Origin: Hypomesus transpacificus
Lineage: Eukaryota > Chordata > Actinopteri > Osmeriformes > Osmeridae
Assembly: GCF_021917145.1 (NCBI RefSeq)
Contig: NW_025814038.1
Coordinates: forward strand, 819,045 to 883,044
Reading direction: 5' to 3'
DNA: 64,000 bases
Both the position numbers and the translations under genes were made by a program. This document shows positions 24,461-37,600 of the stretch, piece by piece. The notes below the pieces were generated by a model that was not told the DNA's origin, made no database searches, and saw only the letters and a list, made by a program, of their open reading frames with translations. The number at the start of each line of letters is the position of its first letter. Position 1 is the first letter of the stretch.

Positions 24461-27400
24461 TTAGCTGCTCTCGATGAGCTTGGCCAGGCTGTCTCGGAGC
24501 TCGGTCAGCTCGAAGATCTTGCCGTCCAGCAGCTCCAGGAGGGAGCGCAGGCTCTTGCGGAAGGCCTCCCTCTCCAGCTGACTGCCCTCCAGACGCTGCT
24601 CCATCTCACCCAGCTGAGCCTCAAGGACCTGGTTCCTCGACTCGGTGTCCTGGGGAGGAGAGGAGGATGGGGAAGGGGAGGAGGAGGAAGGGAGGAGAGG
24701 AGGAGGACGGGGGAGAGGAAGAGAGGAGAGGGGGAGGAGGAAGGGAGGAGGAGTGGGGGGAGGAGGAGTGGGGAGAGGAGGAAGGGAGGAGAAGAGGAGG
24801 AAGGGAAGGTAGAGTGGAAAGGAGGAGGAAGGGAAGAGTGGAAGGGAGGAGGAAGAGAAGGAAGAAGGGAGTGGAGGAAGAGGAGAGGAGGAAGAAGGGA
24901 GGAGAGGAGGAGGAGGAAGGGAAGAGTGGAAGAGAGGATGAGGAGGATTCTTCACTTCGGCACTAGGCATGTGTGCTGTGTTACGTCACATGGTGAGCGG
25001 TGGTGCTGTGCATTCAGGTTCACCTTCAGTTTCTGTGCTAGCGAGTCTTTCTGGGTCTGGAACTCGTTGGCACTCTCCACTTCTGCCTTCAGCCTCTCCA
25101 GCTCCTGCAGGCGGTCGCCAGGTTGGAAAAGGAAGTTACCATCGTGATAGCAAGTATACCGTAGCAAGCATATAGTCTTGTATGTGACACACACCCTGCG
25201 CACACAGACGCACACAGACGCACACAGCCGCACACACACACACACACGTTACCTCCTCCTTGGCCTTTAACTCAGACTCCAACTCCTCTATCGTCTGGTT
25301 GAGTTCGGTCTTCTGAGATTTAATCACTGTGGTCTGACCGCTGACACACTCTAGCTCTGTGACCTATGGAAACACACACACACACGCCCGTATCCTTCAT
25401 TATTCCATAAGGTCTCCCCTGTCCTTTCCACCTGTACGATCTCAGCTGTCCAATTATACGGTTTGTTTCAATAACCAGTTTGTCCTGTGTGGTGTGCTGT
25501 CTCTGTATACGTCACAGTATCGAACACGTCTCCAGTCTACTCCTGTAAAGCTGTCTGGAGGAAAGTCTGCAAAGTGGAGTCATGTCATCCTCATCTGTAG
25601 GACACTCTGTATGTATATAGAGTAGACTGTAGGGTGGTCAGTAGGACAGTCTGCAGGGTGGACAGTAGGACAGTCTGCAGGGTGGACAGCAGGACAGTCT
25701 GTAGGGTGGTCAGCAGGACAGTCTGTAGTGTGGTCAGTAGGACAGTCTGTAGGGTGGTCAGCAGGACAGTCTGCAGGGTGGTCAGTAGGACAGTCTGTAG
25801 GGTGGTCAGTAGGACAGTCTGCAGGGTAGTCAGTAGGACAGTCTGCAGGGTGGTCAGTAGGACAGTCTGTAGGGTGGTCAGTAGGACAGTCTGTAGGGTG
25901 GTCTGACCCGCTTGTGCAGTCTCTCCGCCTCCTCCTGATAGGCCCCCAGCTGCTGCTTCCACTGCTTCACATTGGCCGTGGACTCGAGCAGCGCCGCCGT
26001 CAACTTGGCGTTGTTCCCCTTCAGCGCCGCCAGCTCCGCCTCCCAGTGCTTGTTGATGCTGGACGAGCTGGACAGACAAACAGACCGACAGACAGACAGA
26101 CAGGGTCGTTAGGCACGCAGCCAGCCACGCCGAGCCAGCGTTTCCATCAGATGCACCTTGATTAGTGACCAAGTGATTAATGAGCTGGACTGGAGGCCTG
26201 TGGGCCTTCAGGGACTGCCCCGGGGACAGAGGGGAATCTAATTGCGCTACGGTCATTAACAAGCCATGTGGTGGTTTAAGCTTCTTGTCCTACAGTCTTC
26301 GGGCCCTTAGCAACCCCCCCTAGCAACAACCCCCCCCACCTCCCCCCCCCCCCCCCCCCGAGGCCCAAGCCGACCCGAGGGAAACGGCGCACGGCGTCTG
26401 CGAAAGGCAAAACGTTGCACTCGTTTAGCGATTCATAATTAATACGAGCCACGCGTGGTGTTTTAATGCAATGTTTCTCTACTGTGCCAAGGCTACTGGG
26501 ACAGGATAAATAATGAATGAAATGAATCGACACGTCCATCCTGGAATGTGCTGCGCTGTGCCAATTTCCTTTGAAATCAACACTCTAAATGGAGGCCTCG
26601 TGGGGCTAGTGAACCCCCTACGCTACAGAGAACATGAGAGTAGCATGTAGCTCTGTGTATGTTCTGGTTGAGATGGAGGACAAGGATCTTGACCGGATAC
26701 AGAAGTAGACCACAGAGTGTTACTGCTAATAAAGATCTCAAATGTACACTCGATAAATGATATACTCGACGAACATTCTCGGTGTTGAAAAATGAAAGGC
26801 CTGGCCTTCGTACGTGCAGGATTTGAGGCCTTAAGGGCCTCGTCAATTTACTATCTATACCCAATGAGGCGTAGCTATTCTGGGTTTAGCCTTCGACTCC
26901 AGTCCCAGGCTTCAGGCCTACCTGTGTGAGAAGGGCAGTGACTGGGGGGTTTCTGCTCGGGGTTCCGGGAGTTGCGGCGCGTCTGGCGTGACCCTCTCGT
27001 CATCTGTGCCATTGATGCTCTCCGGGGTCATTGGGGACTGGAGGTCGCCGCTCGCCGACTCCTGATTGGACCAAGAACAGTCGGCACTGTGAAACAGTTT
27101 ACATGTCAAAACGATCTCACGGTTTTGGCGCTGGGGGGGAAGGAAGCCCACATGGATGCCTTGAGCTGAAGGGGAGAGGGGGTGGAGGGGAGGGCAGGGG
27201 GGTTGGCGGGTTGTGTGAGTTAACGTGACACTGAAATGGGGTTAATCTGAGTGTTAATCTGAGATTAGAAGGGTAGAGGGCATCACATCCAGACTAAGGG
27301 ACAGGTCTCTCCCCAAAGAGTGGAATGATAGTGGTATTTTACATTTCCGAGATCACAATGAGATTGGGCTTTACTGTAAGGGCCTCTGTCGTCACCGTTC

Positions 27401-28170
27401 AGTGTACATGAGGCCACAAGGTGGCACTGTTCTGGGGAGAGCGCTAGAAGGGTGAGTGAGTTAGATGAAAGCTGGGTGGACGAGGGGGGGGGGGGGGCAA
27501 CAATGTCATCTAGGATTAGGCCAGGGAGGAATCAGACTGAGGTTATGGCGTGATGGTTTATTTCTTTCTTTTTTTTACCTTCTTTATACCAGGTTTGTTG
27601 ACAGACAAAACATATTTCCTTACAGCTGCGACCTGGAGGAAGAGTTGATGGGCAGAGCACAGGGGTCAATCAAGCCCAACAAGGTGATTCACTTGGGCCA
27701 TAGCAGTGAAAAGGGTTTCAAATGAGAACATGTCATCTCAATAGGAAGGGTTGTAACACGTGACTAAAAAAAACGTTCAGGGGAGGGAACTGGGAGTGGG
27801 GGAATGAATGCACGCGTGAACATGCCCAGTTCTGCCACTCTCCAGAACAACGTGACCCCCTAGATGAACATTTTTAGCAGTTGGTAGAACACAATTTTCG
27901 GGCGGCAACTCCTCTCCAACCTCAGCCTCTCTCAATCCTGCTCCTCGGGACCGCCTAGCCCCGCGGGTACGACTCGTCGTCATGACCACGCGTTCAGACG
28001 AGGAGGGGTGGAGGGGGGGAGGTTACCTGCGAGGGAGTGCTGGTGAGCTCGGTTTTTCTCCTGAGACTTCTCCTTGGCTTGCCGGGCTGCCTCTTTGAAC
28101 TCGGGCGAACTTCTCTGCAAACTGGGAGAGAGGCAGGGGTGTGAGAAACACTAGACGGTGGAGGTACAGT

Positions 28171-28244
<74 letters not shown>

Positions 28245-28266
28245 AGGAGAGAGAGAGTGGGGGAGG

Positions 28267-28349
<83 letters not shown>

Positions 28350-28443
28350 AGGGAGGGAGGGAGGGAGGGAGGAGAAGAGGGAGGGAAAGAGAGGGAGGAA
28401 AGAGGGAGGGAAAGAGGGAGGAAAAGAGGGACAGAGAGGGGAG

Positions 28444-28504
<61 letters not shown>

Positions 28505-28547
28505 GGGAGGAGGGAAAGAGGGAGGGAAAGAGAGAGGGGGGGGAGGG

Positions 28548-28605
<58 letters not shown>

Positions 28606-31600
28606 GGGAGGGAAAGAGAGGGAGGGAAAGACAGGATAGACAGAATAGACAGAGAGACACTAGGTGTTTGCAGGCAGGTGGTCCTGACCTTGACCAGGTG
28701 ACCCTCGGAGGAGAAGCCCAGCCCCGTACACGGTGTTTGCACGGCTGTCGGCCCACTGGCCAAACTTCTGGGATGTCTTGGTGAACGTCATGTTGGGAGT
28801 GATCGTGCTGTTGATGATGGCCTGAAGGGGGGAAGAAACACACACAACAGTGACTCATGAGGGGGAAAAAGGGCCACGCCCTTACATGGGCTCTCTCCTC
28901 CACCAGAAAGCTTTCTTGCCTCAGACGAAAGTACACTTAGTGAACGTAAGGATAGTTGCCTAGAGCAACTGTGACTGGAAGAGAGCCTGTTATCTCTCTG
29001 ACGCTGTGTGTGTGTGTGTGTGGGGGGGGAACACGCACAGCATGTGTGTCTACAGCGTTTGCACTTGTATCGATTGCCAAACAGGAAGCAATCGATAACG
29101 AGAGGGGCCCAGCGAGGCCCGATTGACTCAACTGGCATCGATCAGAGAACGGGGATGGAGGAGGGAGTGGGAGGTGGGAAAAGAGCGATGTCGGTTAGCG
29201 AGTAGGCAGAGGCGTGTGTGTGTGTGTGTGGGGTCTGTGTATGTGTGTGTGTGGGTCTGTGTAGTGTGTGTGTGTGTGGGGTCGTGTGTGTGTGTGTGGG
29301 GTCTGTGTGTGGTGTGTGTGTGTGTGTGTGTGTGTGTGGGAGGGAGGAAGAAGACGGGTCTATGTGCCGGTAAACGCCACTTATAAGTTGGTCTGCGTTT
29401 GAATTAAAAGCATCGACTCTGTGCCTGTGTCTGTTCACTGGCGGCGTCTGCGACAGCCCTCCCCGTGTGAAGGGCTGCCAGTAGCTCCTGCTCTTCCTCC
29501 TGCTCTTCCTCCTGCTCTTTCCAGCAGAGAGAGAACGGCGCATAGCTGAGATCACACCACTCACTCAGGGGTCACCCAGACAACAGCGGAGAGACGAGCG
29601 CAGGACATTACATAAGCACCTCGGCTAAAATAACTCCACTCCTGCACCCATGCCGGAGATGAAAATAATGGCAGCGACCGCGCCGCCCCCCTTGGTGCCG
29701 CTGTGGGGATCTGCTGCTGCCCGTGGAAACGCGGCTGGCAAACGTAGTCTGCAGGGGACTTGGAAAGTATGTGCTTTTTTCTCATAGGTGCAAAAGGACG
29801 GGATCTCATTATTACCTCGGCTCATCCAGATGAGGTAGAAGAACGGTATGGATCGGCGTAGGCTGACGGTCGGAGACTCGGCGGCGTCTAATGTTCTGAC
29901 AGGCCAGAGCCTGGGGGAAGGCAGCAGGCCTGCCTGTCTCTCTCTGCCTCTCTCTCTTTCTGTGTCTCTCTCTGTCTGTCTGTCTGTCTCTCTCTCTCTT
30001 TCTGTCTCTATCTGTCTCTCTCTCTTTCTGCCTCCCTCTCTTTCTGTCTCTCTCTCTTTCTGTCTGTCTGTGTCTCTCTCTCTCTCCTTCCCTCCATCCA
30101 TCCCTCTGAAACTATCAAAGACGCACAGACCGACATTTCTGACACCGATTCCAAAGAATGTACACAGAGAAAAATGTATGTAACACACGACACACACGAC
30201 ACACACACCTTGGACCCATCTAGGCTTATAATACGGTAGACGCTCCGGGTACTGTCAAAGAAGTAGGAGACTGTGACGGCATGTTTACTGGTGGGAAACC
30301 CAGTTCTTCTTGGTAGTGGGGTCGATCTGGAAGACATGGGCCCGCGTGCTGAAGATCGGCTGCTCCCTGCAGGAGAGAGAGAGAAAGAGAGAGAATCAGA
30401 AAGAGAGAAAGAAAGAGAAAGACTCCATAAGTACAGAAAATACCAAGTAAATCCCATTGCCCTATCAGAAAGCCAGCATGTAAACTTACAGTTGATAAAA
30501 AAAATGATTAAAGGAAACTAAAAAAAAATCGATCCGACGGTGAAGAAAATAGCCTAAAATGTGCAACGTCTGCATGGGGGCAGCTCTGAAACGGACACTC
30601 TCAGTGCCATCTTAGGCTAGGCTAATTGGGCTCTCCCATGGGGGGCTCTCTCAGGGGTTATGTGGGGTAAGCAGCCAGGAATACCCAGATTCAAATACCA
30701 CAAGAAACATAAACCCTGCTGACATCAAACACAGCCATGTCAGCTTAAGATATGATGACGTCACGGAATCGTTTTATTATTGGTCCTACAGTTCTCATTG
30801 ACGCGTATGATTGGTTGGATTGGCAAGTAGAACCTTATGATGCCAGGTTGGTAGGCCTACAAGCATAAAAACACGTTATCATCACATCCAGAGGTTCATA
30901 CATTTACATTACATTTAGTCATTTAGCAGATGCTCTTATCCAGAGCGACTTACAGTAAGTACAGGGACATTCCCCCCCGAGGTAAGTAGGGTGAAGAGCC
31001 CGTCATTTGGCACAGCCTGGAATTGAACCAACAACCTTCTGATTAATAGCCCGATTCCCTAACCGCTCAGCCACCTGACTCCCTGGTAAACAAGGATGTG
31101 GACCTGTACTGTATGGGGCAGGCCTATCACATAGTCCTAGGCCTAAAACTCAAGTATATCCAGAATAATATTGTGACATTTGTGATATTTTTTTCGAAAT
31201 TGAGTTCATTACATATACAACCTACATATTAATTGTGGTGGTCAGATGGCTGAGCGGTTAGGGAATCGGGCTATTAATCAGAAGGTTGTTGGTTCAATTC
31301 CCGGCCGTGCCAAATTACATTGTGTCCTTGAACAAGGCACTTCACCCTACTTGCCACGGGGGAAATGTCCCTGTACTTACTGTAAGTCGCTCTGGATAAG
31401 AACGTCTACTAAATGTAAATGTACCCATGGTAGTCAGGCCTGAGGTGGTGGGAGCAGAGTTAGGTGAGAGACACAGCCTTCCAGATCTCTCTACATCCAT
31501 TATTCACTCTCTCCTACTGTTCACTGCACTGTACTGCCCATGACCTGGGAAGCAAAAACACCCAAGAGGCAAAACACACACACACAGAGGCCCAAGTGTG

Positions 31601-34600
31601 TGTTCTCTTACACAAACATACATCTGGCCAAAACCTCTCACACACACACACACTACCATTTCTGCATCGCCTAAGTGCGGTCCATCTCTTCAAGCCAGCT
31701 GCACATTAGCAAAGAGGCTTCTTTCGAGCCATATAAAAACCGCCCCCGGCCGAATGAATGAATCACCACCAACGAGTGGATGAATGTTGGGAGTCGATTC
31801 AATTGACTCAGTGGAAGCAACGCATTTAAGAAGCCAGAACGGTAGCAAGCAACAAAGACAAACGACTCCCCTACTCCATTTATCGTAGTTGATGTGCTTT
31901 AGTGTAAAGAATGTTAGTCACCCTCGGTGCCGCACCGAGCCACGCTAGTCCTCCGATGCTGGACAGATAGGATGCTTCCTAGGAGCCCCTCGTAATTGGT
32001 CCCTTATAAGTTATTCCACCATCGGCTAATTAGGCTATCGCTAACATCATGGAACAGGTGACTGGGGAGGGTGGGGACAGAGGGAGCCAGGCTAGGACAA
32101 GAGATAGGGCTTAACAGGAGGAGTGGGAAAGAGAGAGGTGAACCGATCGAATACCAATGCTTCCTGGAGGACACAGTCGAAGGTGGGGCGAGGAGGTAGC
32201 CAGAGAATGGGGGAGAACTTAACAAGCTGTGGAATAAGGCTGGCAGAGGAGAGGGAGACAGAGAGAGACAGAGAGTGAAGTGGGTTTAACTTGAACCCTC
32301 CTGCATTGTGTGTGGGAGGTGGTGATGAGATAAGGCAGGAATACTGCTTTATTTTGTTTATATTTCTCTAAGCAAGCAAAGCGAAGGCAGATATGCAAAT
32401 GTCACTCTAAATTTAAAGCCAGAGCTGAACAATGCTGCAGAGCAAACACACACACACAGACACACTTACAGCCATCCCTTCTAAGCAACGTATGATGGGT
32501 ATATCTATCACATGTGAGTCTCTGTCAGAAACCTAAAGAAGACCCGAGATATGATTTACGAACATGAGGAGTACGAGTGTTCATCAGCACAGCAGGACAT
32601 CTGTTGCCGGGAGACAGTCCCTCCCTGCACTGACGTAACCATGGTAAAGGTCACCTGCGGGGCACCTGCTCAGACACACACAGATCAGAAACATCTGGAA
32701 AGCATCCCGTTCTTTAGCCATAGATGACAAGGTCTTACATGCCTGGCGATGCCTTCTATGGCTAAGGCCTTCTTGACCAGACCTTTCACCTCACGAGGGA
32801 AACAGATGAAGAAAAGCAGTCAAAAGATGGGGGGGGGGTCAAATCAAGGAAAATCCTAAATCAATTTTTTTTTCTTGACTGGGAAATCGCACAGCTTCGG
32901 GGATGTCGTCTGCACTTTTGAGGAGCGTAGGTAGAAAAAAACCTGAATATGGAAAAGATGTGACGTGATCGAGCACATTGTTCCTGTAATTGGGGCGGTG
33001 AAAAGGACAGTGGGTGCTTCCTCTCTGCCTGCCATCCTTTCTATGGCGATCACATTTTATCATGGCGGCAAATTCCTCCCTCAGAATTGCTCTTCAATCA
33101 CCATCTTTTTTAATCTATTCTCCCTGAAAGCTAGCTGCACAGCAAGGAGCAGCGTTCAGGAAGCATCGACTGAATCTCCACTTCAAAGACACTCACGTCC
33201 AGAATGAACCTCAACCTTACCTTCCTTGTTAAGAAGCGAGTCAAGTCAGTGATGAAGATACTAACCAGACTAGACTACAATGGTCTCTATCTTTAGAAAA
33301 ACGATGTGTGTCCAGGTCCTAACAGGAAAGTCAGTGCAGGGCTGGTTATGCCTGACGTCATGCAGAGGCACTTGCTATGGTTACAGTCTTCGATCAACAT
33401 GATCATCTGAGTGGTATTGCTTCTTCTTCTGCTGAGGCCTGCGCTGAAGGTCAGAGTTTCACAGCGCTGTCCCTAAAAGACAGGATTATAAAACTTTTTT
33501 GGAACTATCCAGAAGGCTAGCTTAACCTACGATGATGACGTCTCCATAGCTACCTTTCTCCGATCATCAAGAACTAGAAGGATAGAGGCCAGCAAAGCCC
33601 TTTCTGACTGCTTCCATCCCTCCCTTATCTTTAATAAACCCACACAATCTTTGGCTTAATTAGGCTGGACAAACCAGTGAAGAGGGTCTCTAGAGAGTGG
33701 CCCTTGCCCGACCAGAGTGAGGTCTCCCTGGGCTTGTTAGGCTTGGTTCTTCCCTCCCTACTGGAGGTCACACTCAGCTACTGGTCCTCTCAGACCACGG
33801 GTAAATGCCAGCACGATTTTTTACACAACCAAGACAGTTGCTCGTTCGTTTCGACAGGGCCTCGTTTCATTTTCATTCTGTCACGAGATGACTATCTGTC
33901 TGTCGTTCTGGGGGAGAGAGCTTTAATTGCTTGGCTCGGAGCAACATTTCTCCCAGATATCCACAGGGTCTTTCTCTGCGACAACGTGAAAGTTCTGCAC
34001 TCCACCATCCCCCCCCCCCCTCCTGTCCCAACGTGTTAATTAAGCTGGCAGAAAGAGGGGCTTGGCAGCTGTTATTTAAGACAGACTCTGTTAATCAGAG
34101 AGGCTGCAGTGATGTGGGTGGGTGGGAGTACACTCACTCGGACTGCTAGGTAGAGTTACAGGGGTGTCAGCTAAATATGGACCGTATCTCTCGGAGTTAC
34201 ATTTACATTACATTTATGCATTTAGCCGACGCTTTTATCCCAAGCGACTTCCAAGAGAGAGCTTTACAAAAGAGCATAGGTCACTGACCATAACAACGAG
34301 GTAGTCCCAAACATTGCAAGCAGCCGAGAGTTCAGTGCTATGGCTACTGAAGGGGAGCAGTTCCACTGCCCGCTCTAACAGAAAACATTTGGAAAGAAGT
34401 TTCTTTTCTGGTCGGGGATTAAAGACAGGAATCGATGTCCAAAGCACGAAAGCTATTGTTAATGGATGTATCGGGAACGGGAGCTGCTGTAGCGAACAGA
34501 AACAACTAAGGGGCAGTTAAGGTCCCCCCCCCCAGTGCTCTAGTGCACATCAGTCTTATTGGGAAACAATAGCGTTGATGGCAAAGATTAAACAAACTGA

Positions 34601-37600
34601 TACCCATTAAAGCCATGAAAACTTCACTTCCTCTTCTACCGACATTTGCTTAGCGCCAACGTCCCCGTTATCTATGGGGCAGGTGCCAGGTGTGTGCGCG
34701 CGTGCAAGTTATTGTCACTGTATAATCCTTTTGACAATGGACTTTTGTGGCATGCAAGGCTCAATGACGAGTGCTATGCCAGAGGAATCTGACTGTAGAT
34801 GTTATCAGATCAGCAGTTTTCCTCCACACACAGTAGCTTGTGCATGCCCAACCATGTGTTTGCATAGCGACAGACAAAGGGAGGTACTGTCTATGGCCAA
34901 AGGGTAAAGTAGCCTGGCGCAGTCTCCAATTAAACTCTTTATCTGTGTGTGGTCAGTAAATACTCCTCTTGTCCATGACCCTGGGTTTGCATTTTTGAGT
35001 CGGACTGGTACTTCCTTGGTTTAGTCTCACTGTTCTCCAAAGAGCTTCTGTTGAAGGACAGGGAGAACGCTCACTTGACCTGCTATTCATTCTGCTCTTT
35101 ACTTAATCATGGTGGAGATGAAGGCAGGTGAGATCCAGCACCTGTTACTCTCTCTGAATGGGTAGGACTCTGGCTGGCTGTTTCAGCAAAGGCTTTATTC
35201 TTGGAAATTATACAACCAAACCATATGGATATATTGGGATATGCCCACTGTGATGAGTTTAAACAGCTTTTTGGCAACATTCAATGTTTTCCCACCACAT
35301 CACATTGAATGAAATCCGAGTTCATTGGGATACATTTGCTGGGTGCGAAGAATACAGGTAATTAAACTGTAAGCAAACAATGACAGAATACAGGTCATTA
35401 AACTGTAAGCAAACGATGACAGATGAAATTCACCGGGGAAACTCATGCGTCTGTGTCAGGTCTGTGCTTAACAGACTCAATATCCCTGCATTACTAACTT
35501 AGCTGCCACGTCGCCATGGTAACCACCATGTGACTCAGGGCTGGTCATGAGCCGCGAATGTCCTCCAAACCCTCCCTCCCCCCCCCCCCCCCCCCCCCCC
35601 CCCCCGCCCTCTCCTTCCCACATGCTCAATCCGCCATTCAAATCCCTTCATCTCCCTAACGGTTAACCCACTCACAGAGGGGGGTGCAGCCGGGTTTGGC
35701 GATGACTCGTTTAAAATACCCATATGTCAGACTTTGATCTGTGTGGTTTCCGGTCACAAAAGCGCTCACACTAAACCACACACACACTAAACACACACAC
35801 ACAACACACTGTGTTCTTCCTACTTATGTTGACTTTCAGGTCCTGTGCATCTTGGTTTGTCAAGGGCCCTGGAAAAAAATGACAGTTGGAACTGCTTTGG
35901 GGTTTTTTCCTTGTCGCTGGGCTGGTCGTAGCCCTTCCTTCTCCTATCTCCTCTCCACTGTTAACATCCAGCAGGCAGGCTGGAGGGCAATGCTGGCTCC
36001 ATCTGCTCTCAGAGAGCAGGTGAGTTCTCTAACAGCTCCCTGTCCCTTCATACTCTCTGCTCATTTACATTTCAGTCATTTAGCAGACGCTCTTATCCAG
36101 AGCGACTTACAGTAAGTACAGGGACATTCTCCCCGAGGCAAGTAGGGTGAAATGCTTTGCCCAAGGACACAACGTCATTTTGCATGGCCGGGAATCGAAC
36201 CAACAACCTTCTGATTAATAGCCCGACTCCCTAACCGCTCAGCCATCTGACCCCCCCCTGCTCACCCTTCTGGCTTTCCGTGCCTCGAAGATGAGATGTC
36301 TTCACCGTGTGGCCTTGTGTGTTTGGCAATGAAGCCGTTTTCTACGTTAGCGATGTGGCACATACGCTAACTAGGTTCAGCCGGTTGTCTGTGCTCAGTC
36401 ACAGCCACACACATGGCTGATTTGGCAACAGTTGCAAAGTCAAATCTGATTTAGGCCAGTTCTGTTCAGTAGGTCTTTAGATGGGGTGCGTTAACATGGA
36501 TGCACTCCGGTTGGGATGACTGTTTTGCAAGTTTCCCAAAATTATCGTTTGTACAGTCTGTCTTCCAAACCACTCATTTTGACTAGTTTGATCTGAAATC
36601 ACTACTGGATGCATCAGTTGTGCAAAACTTGGTTTCTTTGGGGAAAATAAAGGCTATTTAATGTTAACCTAATTGTTGACCGAGTTTGCCACGGCTTTGT
36701 TTGTAATTTAATTCTGAATTTGACGACAGGACATTGATAAGCCGACAATGACCCATGCAGTATCAAGCAAATGCTGGTATCCTGACAAAAGCAGACAGAA
36801 AGGAAGCAGGAACCAACACATCTAAACTACTTTGAACTTCGCATTAGAAGTCGAATACCAAATCCTTTTCAGATTTGAGCTGTGGCAAACCACCATTTCA
36901 CTACAAGCTTTGTTAAGGTATTTGCCACAGTGTAAGCTTCATATGGCTAACTCAGATATGCCAAGTTTCAGACTTGAGTGCTCGTGTACATGAATCCGTT
37001 ATGCAAAACATAACCTTCTGCACGAACGCTGTAACTGCTAACTCTAACAGTCACAGGATCCAGATTAGGTGTCATTTTGGGAACACATTTTCGTGTTTGA
37101 CATTTCTTTCAGCCGTAGCATTCCATATGCCAGCCCATACCCATCCCTCAAAATGAAACTAAGACTTAAGAAACGATCCCATTCCTATAGTACCATGACC
37201 AGGTACCCCCTTAGTTTATTACAATCCGATTGAAGCAATATCATAAACACTTCCTTTTCCATCATCAAATAAATTACAGATTTACGGACTACATAGAAAG
37301 TGGAAAGTCTTCTCCAAATAGTAACCCACTACACTGTAATCAGTGATGCAGTGCCATCGATAAAAGTTTGCACCTACAATTCTTACAGTAATATCAAAAC
37401 ACCATGAAAGCATGACTCACAGTAAAGGAAAGTGCATGTCCCGTGAAATACCGAGTACACCAGCATGAGACAGGACCGTAGGTGATCCAGTTATAGAATA
37501 TAGCTAGAGGGGAGTTAACTAGTAGCGAACCAACTCTAACAAACATGTGGTCAGTGTGTGTCGAAACCCAAATGACTTGAAACAAATCAAGTCTTCTACG

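Noticed and set aside
24667-24966. 99-codon Glu/Gly/Arg-rich + strand frame
   Set aside because: Pure polypurine repeat in homer1 intron 8.
25627-25905. Regular tandem array resembling a CRISPR locus
   Set aside because: Units are contiguous with no unique spacers, and the context is a vertebrate intron. It is a minisatellite.
25591-26262. 223-codon minus-strand frame with repeated TVLLTTLQ octapeptides
   Set aside because: It is the 24-bp minisatellite read in a frame other than Homer's, joined by chance to an out-of-frame reading of the Homer exon. No start context or family similarity.
28168-28784. Open frames of about 150-260 codons on both strands rich in Arg-Glu or Leu-Ser
   Set aside because: They are translations of (GA)n/(CT)n repeats inside homer1 intron 3. 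Part of one overlaps real homer1 exon sequence only because of the frameshifts.
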